A stretch of 64,000 nt of DNA from Zanthoxylum bungeanum. Taxonomy: Eukaryota; Streptophyta; Magnoliopsida; Sapindales; Rutaceae. Shown piece after piece: positions 23,314 to 33,074 of the stretch (its first letter is position 1; each line of letters starts with the position of its first letter). Where the stretch lies: NCBI GenBank assembly GCA_019454045.1, contig SKCR01031868.1:62001-126000 (forward strand), in the 5' to 3' direction. The translations under genes were made by a program, and so were the position numbers. The notes beneath the pieces were generated by a model. That model saw nothing but the letters and a program-made list of their open reading frames with translations, was not told where the DNA came from and searched no databases.

Positions 23314-23395
23314 GCTGCATCTAGCGAGCGTCCGCACGGATGTCCGAACAAGTAATGGGGAGTCTGCACGAACGCTCATTAAGTTGAAGTCTCAT

Positions 23396-24389
23396 ACAAA
23401 TATTTTTATGAACACTTGGTATGCGAATCTTCTCAACACGAAATCTTTACACTTAAAATGACAAATATATTGAAAATACTCATAAAAGAATCACAAAAAA
23501 CGCACATTTATAATATATTTGAAGATTAAAATAATGTGAATTGGATTAGAATACTCATCAAACTAAAAGGTGAAACTTTTTTCTAAATAATAACCAAATC
23601 GGCAAGTCCAAGCACCAAATCGTCTTCCACCGTCGCCGGAGTACTCTTTTATCAGAATATTTGTATCTTGTGTAAATATTTTCAAGTTTGAGAGATTAGG
23701 GTTTGATGAGTGAAAAATGAGGGAGATGAAAGATATTTGTATGAAATGGTAAAATGAGTAGTTTAAGTTGAATTTGATTATTAAATATATTTTTGAAGTT
23801 GATGGTTATTTTTGTAAATTTTCCATAAAGATATTGATATCTTATATAATATTTATTCATTGATATAAGTGATGTTGAACTGAATTTTTTAAAAATTAAA
23901 ATTAAAATTAAATCATAATAATAATTTAAATATAAATTAAATGGGAAATTATAAAAAGTAAGCAAAAATAATAATAATAGCACAAGTAGTTATTATTATA
24001 TTTTTATTATACGATTAACCAAATAAATTATATTTGGACAAAATTACCCTTGAAACTAACTATCATCTCTCCTCATAACAGTAAAAAAATAAAATTTCCC
24101 TTTAACGATGGTGTCGTTGCATATCCATCGCACAATTATAGTGTACGCGCCACCTAAGATTGATATTTTATCGAACATCTTGTGTGCTCTATTAGTACCT
24201 ATAATTTTTAAATAAAATCTTAGATATTTAAATCCCATCATTCTATATATATTGCCCAAGCAAATTTCATCAAATTCTTTTGAACAATTATATCTAATTT
24301 TCGGAGATTTAAATATAGAAATTGAGGGAGAGTATGTTAAGAATCTAGTAGATATTTGTGGAGAGAAAAAGAACTTATTGATGTTCTTA
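23396..24389. other. AT-rich DNA left of the non-coding LTR element
   Basis: No gene is recognised. The minus-strand open frames here are AT-driven and lack known motifs. GATCT at 24390-24394 is the left target duplication of the next element. Confidence 0.45.
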
Positions 24390-24394
24390 GATCT

Positions 24395-25191
24395 TGTTGA
24401 TGGTGTTTTTTAAGCACTATGATATTTAAGCAGTACAACAGGGGTAAAATTGTAACTCCCTTCTTGATCGAGACCACTAATGCCGACCCGACCATTCGAT
24501 GTTGCATACGCCAACGGTAAGGGGTCGAGCACTTGGTGATTAGTGACCGACCACTTAAGCTCGGGTGGACAAGTATTGTCAGATCGATAGCAACATTCTC
24601 AGTTCAGAGGACCATTATGACCGACCTCATAAAGACCGACCAAATAGCGAGATATGCTCCAGATGATAAGTTATCTTATTTTTATGGGGTAATGAGATAA
24701 GTTATCATATTCTTATGGGATAAAGGAGATAAATTATCTTATTCTTATGGGATAAGGAGATAAGTTATCCTACTTTCATATGGAGAGGTTGATGAGTCAG
24801 TATCCTAATAGGATATGGGAAGTGAAGGTAGTTTTCAACTAGGAATCCTTATGGGAAAAGAAATCTGATTTCTTCACTATTATATATAGAAGGGGAAAGT
24901 GTAAGTAAGTGGGATAAGCATCAAGATCATTATCATCGGACTTGTAAACACAAAAACAGAGCAGAGAAGCATATCTCACTAATAAAATATCGTCCGTTCT
25001 GTGCCCGTGGATGTAGGTTGGATCCGATCCGCCGAACCACGTTAAATCTCTTTGTCGATTTGCGTATTTATCTGTCTTTTGCTAAGTTTGCTTTTGGTTC
25101 CCCCATAACCGAACAAATTCACTATTGATGGAGGATTGTCTCGGGAGTAAATATTCCAATATTATCCTGAGACCAAAATCAGCCGTCAACA
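24395..25191 (+). repeat. 5' LTR of the non-coding element
   Basis: 797 bp. It contains internal short repeats of GATAAGTTATC / CTTATGGGATAAGG between about 24660 and 24770, and a TATA-like TTATATATAGAAGG near 24880. The 3' LTR differs by scattered substitutions (for example AACAGG versus GGCAGG near the start), so the insertion is not brand new. Confidence 0.93.
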
Positions 25192-25212
25192 GTTGGCGCC
25201 GTCTGTGGGGAG
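25192..25212 (+). promoter_or_regulatory. Primer-binding site of the non-coding element
   Basis: TTGGCGCCGTCTGTGGGG lies one base after the 5' LTR. TGGCGCCG would pair with the 3' end of a tRNA ending CGGCGCCA-like. The precise tRNA is inferred. Confidence 0.7.
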
Positions 25213-25459
25213 CTCCAACAAAAAGCAGCTCGCATGGTAAGACAATGGCAGAAGATGGAAATCACCGGTCGTCAGGGAGTTCAACAGTAGATTGGATGGA
25301 GAAGGTGGAGGAAAATATTAGGAAAGATAGGGAGAAAAATCAAATCCTTCTAAAATCTATGATGGACAAACTGGAGAGGATGGAAGAGACGAATAATGAG
25401 GGGCTTGAAGCCGGAGCCAGTCGGAGAAGAGGTGAAAAAGCGGAAGGCAACGGATCCCA

Positions 25460-25868
25460 AAAATCTCGGGTCTGCTCTTGTACCGCCGATACTGATGTTT
25501 CTTTCGGCTCGGGTCTGCTCTTGTACCGCCGAGACCGATGTTTCTTTCGGCTCGGGTCTGCTCTTGTACCGCCGAGACCAATGTTTCTTTCCGGCTCAGG
25601 TCTGCTCTTGTACCGCCGAGTCCGTTTTGTTGATATATGTTTTACGGCTCGGGTCTGCTCTTGTACCGCCGAGACCGATGTTTCTTTCCGGCTCGGGTCT
25701 GCTCTTGTACCGCCGAGACCGATGTTTCTTTCCGGCTCGGGTCTGCTCTTGCAACGCCGAGATCGATGTTCTTTCCGGCTCGGGTCTGCTCTTGTACCGC
25801 CGAGACCGATGTTTCTTTCCGGCTCGGGTTTGCTCTTGTACCGCCGAGATCGATGTTTGTTTCGGCTC
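25460..25868 (+). repeat. Array A, about 43-44-bp units
   Basis: About nine copies of a unit containing CTCGGGTCTGCTCTTGTACC followed by GCCGAG and CGATGTTTCTTTC. One copy is expanded near 25617-25650. All three frames stay open through it because the repeat lacks stops. The resulting long open frames are artefacts, since one phrase appears in different frames in successive units. Confidence 0.92.
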
Positions 25869-26225
25869 GGGGCTGGATTCCGTTCCGCCGAGGCCACTTG
25901 TTTATTCAACTCGGGGCTGGATTTTGTTCCGCCAATGCCGCTTGGTTATTCGGCTCGGGGCTGGATTTCGTTCCGCCGAGGCCACTTGTTTATTCAGCTC
26001 GGGGCTGGATTTCGTTCCGCCAAGGCCGCTTGGTTATTCGGCTCGGGGCTGGATTTCGTTCCACCGAGGCCACTTGTTTATTCAGCTCGGGGATAGATTT
26101 CGTTCCGCTGAGGCCACTTGTTTATTCAGCTCGGGGCTGGATTTCGTTCTGCCAAGGCCGCTTGGTTATTCGGCTCGGGGCTGTATTTCGTTCCGTCGAG
26201 GCCTTATGGTTTATTCAGCTCGGGG
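25869..26225 (+). repeat. Array B, 44-bp units in an 88-bp higher-order pattern
   Basis: About eight copies of a 44-bp unit containing GGCTGGATTTCGTTCCGCC. Two sub-types alternate: one ends GAGGCCACTTGTTTATTCAG, the other AAGGCCGCTTGGTTATTCGG. The alternation is broken once near 26070-26115. It follows array A without a gap and shares its CTCGG...CCGAG core. Confidence 0.92.
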
Positions 26226-26960
26226 TCGGGTTACGTCCCACCGAGTCGGCTTCTTTGGACTGTGGATGTAACATTCCCCCATAGCCAAGTCTTTCTTTCA
26301 GCTCGGGGTCGGGTTACGTCCCACCGAGTCGGCTTCTTTGAACTGGGGATGTAACATTCCCCCAGAGCCAAGTCTTTCTTTCAGCTCGGGGTCGGGTTAC
26401 GTCCCACCGAGTCGGCTTCTTTGGACTGGGGATGTAACATTCCCCAAGAGCCAAGTCTTTCTTTCAGCTCGGGGTCGGGTTACGTCCCACCGAGTCGGCT
26501 TCTTTTGACCGGGGATGTAACATTCCCCCAGAGCCAATTCTTTCTTTCAGCTCGGGGTCGGGTTACGTCCCATCGAGTCGGCTTCTTTGGACTGAGGATG
26601 TAACATTCCCCCAGAGCCAAGTCTTTCTTTCAGCTCGGGGTCGGGTTACGTCCCACCGAGTCGGCTTCTTTGGACTGGGGATGTAACATTCCCCCAGAGC
26701 CAAGTCTTTCTTTCAGCTCGGGGTCGGGTTACGTCCCACCGAGTCGGATTTTTTGGACTGGGGATGTAATATTCCCACAGAGCCAAGTCTTTCTTCAGCT
26801 CGGGGTCGTGATACGTCCCACCGAGAGACTTATCATCGGCATGAGATCGGAGCATCTCCCCCATGGTCGACCCTCTATTGGTCTGGGGATGAGACATTCC
26901 CCCAGAACCAAATGTTCTTCTCAGCTCGGGGTCGGGTTACGTCCCATCGAGTCGATCGTC
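26216..26960 (+). repeat. Array C, 83-bp units
   Basis: About nine copies of a unit with AGCTCGGGGTCGGGTTACGT, CCCACCGAGTCGGCTTCTTT and GATGTAACATTCCCCCAGAG. AGCTCGGGG recurs at 26300, 26383, 26466 and 26549, exactly 83 bp apart. The last two units (after 26790) are diverged and longer. Confidence 0.93.
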
Positions 26961-27177
26961 ATCAGCATAAAGGCAAAGCATTTTCTCCACGGGTAGATAT
27001 CTGGATCTCGTTGACTGAGCACATGAAGGTGGTAGGAAGGACCAGATTTGCAGCCAATGCATTTTTCTCTGCGGTTCCTGGAGTGACCACCGACGGATTC
27101 ATCGGCACACCATCTTTTTTTTTATAGTTCCCGGCATCAACTCGCAAACTCGTTGTTACCGAGAACTAGGGGATAGA

Positions 27178-27973
27178 TGTTGATGGTGTTTTTTAAGCAC
27201 TATGATATTTAAGCAGTACGGCAGGGGTAAAATTGTAACTCCCTTCTTGATCGAGACCACCAATGCCTACCCGACCATTCGATGTTGCATACGCCAACGG
27301 TAAGGGACCGAGCACTTGGTGATCAGTGACCGACCACTTAAGCTCGGGTGGACAGGTATTGTCAGATCGATAGCAGCATTCTCAGTTCAGAAGACCATTA
27401 TGACCGACCTCATAAAGACCGACCAGATAGCAAGATATGCTCCAGATGATAAGTTATCATATTCTTATGGGGTAAGGAGATAAGTTATCCTATTCTTATG
27501 AGATAAAGGAGATAAGTTATCATATTCTTATGGGATAAGGAGATAAGTTATCCTACTTTCATAGGGAGAGGTTGATGAGTCAGTATCCTAATAGGATATG
27601 GGAAGTGAAAGTAGTTTTCAACTATGAATCCTTATGGGAAAATGAATCTGATTTCTTCACTATTATAAATAGAAGGGAAAAGTGTAAGTAAGTGGGATAA
27701 GCATCAAGATCATTATCATCAGACTTGTAAACACAAGAGAGATCAGAGAAGCATATCTCAGTAATAAAAGTATCATTCGTTTTGTGCCCGTGGACGTAGG
27801 TTGGATCTGATCCGTCGAACCACGTTAAATCTCCTTGTTGATTGGTGCATTTATCTGTCTTTTGCCAAATTTGCTTTTGGTTCCCCCCATAACCAAACAA
27901 ATTCACTATTGATGGATGATTGTTCTGGGGTAATATTCTCATATTGCCCTGAGACCGAAATCAGCCGTCAACA
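27178..27973 (+). repeat. 3' LTR of the non-coding element
   Basis: It is preceded by a purine-rich GAGAACTAGGGGATAGA that can serve as polypurine tract. It ends GCCGTCAACA and is followed by the GATCT duplication. Confidence 0.93.
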
Positions 27974-29775
27974 GATCTGGATGTGAATAAGAAGAAGCAA
28001 AAAAAATATAATTGAGAGGCAAATTATTCATGATAAGAAATGTTGTGTTAAAATTTTATGTTTTGAATATATTTTGGTCTAAAAATAATTCATCCGAATA
28101 CTTTTTATAGAAAAACATAATAATGGTTTTATAATTTCCCTAATTAAATCTTAACCAATACAAAATTACTAAGAGTTTTAGCACGAGATCTGAAATATGT
28201 CCCCTCGAACATCAACGAACCATAGGCTTCCACGTTAGCTAGAATCGAGAGGGCGCCTATATTTACCTTCCTCATCGTGTGCTCTCAAATCGTCTCTCCG
28301 TCGCTTGAGCTAAAGGAGCCCTCGAGAAGCTGCTCTCGCTCCTTCTCTCTTGTGGTAAAATCATTTTAATTAATAACTTTTTAGGGCTTCAAATCTGATT
28401 AATTTGAATCTTAAGTTACTGTCTATTATTCAAATCGGACGATTCTGAGTTGTTGATAATTTTCTAAATCGAATTATCGATTTCTTTTTTGTGAACTTTT
28501 GACCTTATTTCCGAGTCATATTTCATCCGGATCTTTTCGATTTATGTGTCTTTCGAATCAGTCTTTCATATATTCTTTCTTTATTTTCGATTTTCTGTAT
28601 TTGTTGATATTTTGTAGCGGAGAAATTGACGGGAGTTAGGTTACTTGAAGGGTTTCTTTCTTTTTCTCTCTTTCTCTCTTTCTTTTTTTTTTCTTTTTTT
28701 TTTCTTTTTTTTTTCTTTTTTTTATAATTTTGATTCTGGTTTGTTTAATAACGAGTTTGAAATTTAAAATTTTGGAAATGAAAAGTAATTTATGCGTTCA
28801 ACTTTCTGTGCGTATTCTGTTTACTGTATTTTCGGATTGTTACAATATGATTTTAAATGTTTCTGTTGATTGGCGATTGAATTGCATTCTCTGTAAAGTT
28901 ATGAGCTTTGTTATCTGTTGAGTTTATAGGAAGGAAAGACCCTTTGTCTTTAATTAGATCCTGCCTTGCTGTCTGCTGATGTTATTAGTGTGTTATGTAT
29001 TACTCCTTAATGAATTTCTTTTATGGGGGGTGCACTGTCTTGAGATAAATGCACATCGTTGGAAGAAGGTACAGAGTGTCTGGTATTGGAGTCAATTTTG
29101 GAATGTGAGTTATGGTTTTGGTGAAGAAATTGCCCCCTAGAGTAAGCTTGATGAAAATGATTTGTCGCATCTGCTTCCAGTGGTTTGGAATGCTGACCTG
29201 TTAAGTATTGTCGCTACTTTGCTTGATTTGCTTATACTAATATGCTCATATCGCAAGCTGTTGAAATAATTCAATTGTAAGATAGAAGACCCAATTGGGC
29301 AATGGGTCTAATTTTTATGAGTGGCTGTGATTCACGAGTTATGTTGTTATGACTATGAATTCAAAAGAATGACACTGTAAATATTAGAGAGATCATTTAG
29401 ATTGTGGTCCAGAATGCTACTGCGAGAATCTTATTATGTGAATTTTGCAATGCCGATCATGCCTGCTCTTTGGATTCACTGGCAATGCTATATATGGTAT
29501 TAAATACTGGTAACGTGATTTTTCAGTGTTCTCTCTTTCTCGCGAATGCCTTAGGGGTTTTATGTTGATCTATTGGTTTCAATTCCTGCATAGTATGCCT
29601 CTTAAGATTATCTCATGGGAATTTAGGAAGGTTTTGCTTCTGGGTTATGATACATCTGTAGAACCTTAAAATCATCTTATACCTTTCATATTACTTAATA
29701 TAACTGTTCGGTTGTGGAGAGTTGTTGAATTCAGCCATGTTTATTGGAGTATCCATCTGCAATTCTCATGCACAT

Positions 29776-30893
29776 TGTTGTTAAAGGCGCAAGGCGCACT
29801 AAGGCGCAAAGGGTCCTAGGGCCTAGGCGCACGCCTCAAGACGCAAGGCGCGCGCCTGATGAAAGTGAGGTGCAAATTGTAAACAAAAAAAATATAAGTA
29901 TTTAGTCAACTAAAACAAAGAGAAAATATTGAAAATATATAAAAAAAAAAAAAAAAAAGCAATTACAATAATACAAATACTGATAATACAAATTAATTTA
30001 TTGTCAAAATTTGAAGCCAACCCCAAAACATATCTTAATTTATTGAATAAATATTATACAATTTGATTTCGGGTTGGGTGAGTCAATTTGGGTTGGGATT
30101 TTCTCACATATTTTTATGAGGCGTGCCTAGGCGCATCTAGAAGGCACCGTCTGATGAAAGTCGCCTGGCCTGACCCTAGTGTTATTAAAGGCGCAAGGCG
30201 CACCGAGGCGCAAATGGTCCTGGAGCCTAGGTGCGCGCCTCAAGGCGCAAGGCGCCCGCCTGAGGAATGTGAAGCGCATATTTGTATATATAATTTTTCA
30301 ATTAGAAAGAGGAACATTTATATTCTTCTGATCATTTTGTTTCGAGTATTTTTTAATATTTTGATCAAATTATGACAAAACATTTATAAATTATTGCACT
30401 CAATTAAATTTATATACATCACTATTTTCATAACTAAGTTGCTATTATAAATAAGATATTAATATTTACTTATATTGTCTTATGTACAATTTTATTATTG
30501 ACTAGTTTAATCTTTTGGTTAAAATTATGTTCCCAATAATTATAAATGTATGATCTATTATTAATTATTATGCCAAAAGATTTATTGTTTTTATTTTTTT
30601 TTAACTCTCTATGTTGGAAAAAAAACAAAAAAAAAGTACAAAAAAGAGCTTTAATCAACGAAATTGGGTCAAAAACCAAGATTTTTGGCATTATGCGCCT
30701 AAGGCGCGCCTCATTCATTGGCATCAGGCGCGCACCTCATCGCCTAGGCGTGCGCCTGATGCACGTCGCCTCGCCTGGATACCCTCTAGGCACAATGGCT
30801 AGCGCCGCCTGAGGCGCGCCTTTGATAACACTGCCTAACCCTTCATGAGACGCAGTGGTCTGAGCCTGAGCCTGAGGCGCGCCTTTGACAACT
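29776..30893. mobile_element. hAT-type element with GGCGC arrays (outer)
   Basis: The left end TGTTGTTAAAGGCGCAAGGC and the right end GGCGCGCCTTTGACAACT are inverted repeats. The 8-bp flanks ATGCACAT (29768-29775) and ATGCGCAT (30894-30901) differ by one base. Subterminal DNA is packed with AAGGCGC/GGCGCGCC. No coding region. A second related element, 30177-30833, is inserted in it. Confidence 0.87.
30177..30833. mobile_element. hAT-type element nested in the outer one
   Basis: Ends are TAGTGTTATTAAAGGCGC and, inverted, CAGTGTTATCAAAGGCGC. The duplication is CCTGACCC (30169-30176) / CCTAACCC (30834-30841). Same GGCGC subterminal grammar as the host element, so it is a relative that jumped into its own kind. 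Confidence 0.88.
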
Positions 30894-31214
30894 ATGCGCA
30901 TGCATATGATAGTGTTAGATAATCAACAATTCTTACCAATCCATTCTAACTCTGGTACAATAGATTTCTTCATCTATTTCTTTATTAGACCTCAGTAATT
31001 ACGTATCTTTGCCTTCCATATCCTCATGTATTAGTGTGTCATTTTCTTTATATGTACAGATTTTAAGCTTGTTTATGTTGATGAATCTTAGCTTATAAAG
31101 CATGTGCAATTTACTCATGTTTTCTGTGATCTTTTGTGGTTCAAATCCTTCAGTTACTGCCTTGTGAGATTTGTCAGACTTCAGTATTTGTGTTGATTTA
31201 TTTGATATTTCAAC

Positions 31215-32240
31215 ATGCCAAAGGATAGAAGAGATCGTTCTGTGTCTTTTGATAGATGCAATGCATCTCCATATCCATGCAGCTCTAGTCCTACTGAAAG
31301 ATCTTCCGCCAAAATCCCATTAGAAACTGATGAAATCCTGAAGGAATGGGTAGATGCCAGATGCCCTGTTTGCTTGGAGCATCCTCATAATGCAGTTCTC
31401 CTCCTATGCACTTCCCATGAGAAGGGCTGCCGTCCTTATATGTGTGACACAAGCTACCGCCATTCCAACTGTCTAGATCAGTTTCGCAAGTCATTTGTTG
31501 AGACTTCATCAGTGACTGTAACATCACATCAAGAAGAAACTCAACCCTCACCTACAAATGCTTCAGTTGTGACTTCAGAAGCAGCAGCTACTGATTTGCT
31601 AGAAGAAAGAAGCGAGGAAGGTTCCTCCACGCCACATTCTCTGTCTTGCGACAAGACGACCCAGCCAAAGCTAGTTTGCCCCCTTTGCCGTGGTGATATT
31701 GAAGACTGGACTGTTGTGGATGCTGCTCGTAGGTTTATGAATGCAAAGACGAGAAGTTGTTCCTTCGAGACGTGTAATTTCAGTGGGACGTATACAGATC
31801 TCAGAAAACATGCTAGGCTTGAACATCCCCTTGTACGGCCGTCGGAAGCTGACCCAGAGCGGCAGCATAATTGGAGAAGATTGGAGCGCCAGAGGGACCT
31901 TGGGGACTTGCTCAGCACACTTCAGTCTTCTTTTGGAGAGGAGAGTGATGAGAGCAGCACTTTGCCAATTGATGATGGGGGTTTGCTCACTGTATTTTTT
32001 CTTATAAGAGTCTTTAGGCCTGGTTCTAGTACAAGGAGAAGTAGATGGTCTGGTTCCTCGAGAGCCAGAGCACACGAGAGCATTAGAAGGCGAACTACCC
32101 CACTTTGGGGGGAGAGCTATGATGGAGAAACAAGATCTTCTTTCAGAGATGATGGCAATGAATCATCGGATGGTGGATCAGCTCCTCTGAGGCGCAGTGA
32201 GCGCATCCGTCGGCAAACAACTCCGGACAATCAGCCTTAG
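31215..32240 (+). CDS. DUF1644 zinc-binding protein, intronless coding region
   Basis: A 341-residue protein of the plant-specific DUF1644 (PF07800) family; some rice members have been linked to salt and ABA responses. Function is otherwise open. A RING-like first cluster (DARCPVCLEHPHNAVLLLC, about residues 47-65, then GCRPYMCDTSYRHSNCLDQF) is followed by a Ser/Thr/Glu-rich spacer. A second cluster follows (LVCPLCRGDIEDW near residue 155, and CSFETCNFSGTYTDLRKHAR, C2H2-like, near 182-201). The tail is Ser/Arg-rich with short acidic and basic patches that suit a nuclear protein. Start: the first ATG after a candidate acceptor, with family-typical MPKDRRDRS-like opening. A polyadenylation-like AATAAA lies near 32629. 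Confidence 0.9.
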   Translation: MPKDRRDRSVSFDRCNASPYPCSSSPTERSSAKIPLETDEILKEWVDARCPVCLEHPHNAVLLLCTSHEKGCRPYMCDTSYRHSNCLDQFRKSFVETSSVTVTSHQEETQPSPTNASVVTSEAAATDLLEERSEEGSSTPHSLSCDKTTQPKLVCPLCRGDIEDWTVVDAARRFMNAKTRSCSFETCNFSGTYTDLRKHARLEHPLVRPSEADPERQHNWRRLERQRDLGDLLSTLQSSFGEESDESSTLPIDDGGLLTVFFLIRVFRPGSSTRRSRWSGSSRARAHESIRRRTTPLWGESYDGETRSSFRDDGNESSDGGSAPLRRSERIRRQTTPDNQP

Positions 32241-33074
32241 TGGCAAAGTCTGTGTGTAATCTGTATGATCATTTTTGCTTTGAGGTTTAAACTGTAAGTA
32301 CTGTTGAATCTTCGTGCTGCAGCTTCCATTTTTTTTTTTCCGCGTTTGATTAGTAAGCTGTTTGATATTAGAAATGCATTTGAGGTGGGTACTTTTGTGT
32401 GTTTCAGTTGGAACAAAGATGGACGGAAGTCGTGCCTGCTTGAGTATCAGGTGTGGAACAGATTCGCCTGGAGTTGATGGATATTTCGATGATTGCTTAA
32501 AGCTGTAATTTATAGAAACTTTTAATGAATCTATATATATTTTCTTCAGCAGCTCTTTTTTCAAATTTGCATTTGTTGCTGCCTGCGTTTATGTCAAGTT
32601 TCTCCTTGAACAACTGCTGAGCTTGAAATAAAATTGTTTATTTGTGGCCCTGCAACTACTGCCAAGTTGGGGGTCGAATTCTATTTCATCTTAGAGCATA
32701 CCCACTCAGCATTTGCTATTGGGCTGCTCAAATCTAGAGTTATATCAGTAATAAAATGGTTCCAAAAGAAGCAGCAATTGATCATCCGCAGGCAAACTTT
32801 ACAGGAAATCCTATGAAAAGAGAACAATCTTGGTAAAACATAGCATTAACCATCTGAGTTTCATGCCAAATTAAGGTAACTTGCATACACAACTGATAGG
32901 AAATGCATGGACTAATTTCTTGGAACCATTATGAACCACTAAAATTTCTTCATTGGAACTATCAAATAATTTCCCACCATTATGAACCACTAAAATTTCT
33001 TCCTTGGAACTATCAAATAATTTCCGACTTCACACTTCTTGCTCTTCCAATGTATGGCTTAAGACTTGAAAATG

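Larger units (their letters stand above)
18030..23395. mobile_element. Decayed Mutator-like element with transposase and ULP1 relics
   Basis: Both edges carry related GC-rich motifs built from GCGTCC/GGACGC and GTGTCCGC (18052-18105, 22500-22660 and 23320-23380), as expected for long MULE terminal regions. Between them lie a plus-strand MULE transposase relic and a minus-strand DUF1985/ULP1-type peptidase relic. That gene pair is known from ULP-bearing MULEs of the Kaonashi/KI type. Two hAT elements (19260-19980 and 22667-23313) have inserted within it. Exact outer termini and a 9-bp duplication could not be found, so the boundaries are approximate. Confidence 0.6.
24395..27973 (+). mobile_element. 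Complete non-autonomous LTR retrotransposon with tandem-array interior
   Basis: Two near-identical LTRs (24395-25191 and 27178-27973) flank a 1986-bp interior. Identical GATCT duplications sit outside (24390-24394 and 27974-27978). LTR ends are TGTTGA...TCAACA. Directly after the left LTR is GTTGGCGCCGTCTGTGGGG, a primer-binding site whose TGGCGCCG core fits a tRNA-Asp-type primer, as in some Ty3/Gypsy Tat-lineage elements. The interior has no gag, protease, RT or integrase. It starts with a short coding-like stretch (25240-25430, charged and helical), then turns into tandem arrays to about 26980. It must rely on a partner's proteins. A solo LTR of the same family is at 44853-45707. Confidence 0.93.
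28230..31214 (+). promoter_or_regulatory. Promoter, leader exon and long 5' UTR intron of the DUF1644 gene
   Basis: A CT-rich leader (about 28270-28353, CGTCTCTCCGTCGCTTGAGC) ends at a possible donor after CTCTTGTG (GTAAAATC). The coding exon starts at 31215, and candidate acceptors lie at TTTGTCAG/ACTTCAG around 31170-31185. An intron of about 2.8 kb in the 5' UTR is thus implied, with a T-rich tract at 28660-28722. hAT elements occupy 29776-30893 of it. The leader intron is inferred. Confidence 0.5.

Noticed and set aside
25125..26284. Long overlapping open frames (over 200-300 codons) suggesting a repeat protein
   Set aside because: They exist in three frames at once, start inside the LTR and only reflect stop-free tandem DNA whose phrase changes frame from unit to unit.
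26300..26960. Regular direct repeats resembling a CRISPR array
   Set aside because: Units are 83 bp with no unique spacers, lie inside an LTR retrotransposon and the genome is a plant.
29776..30893. CpG-island-like promoter
   Set aside because: The GC richness comes from GGCGC arrays of two nested hAT elements with target duplications.
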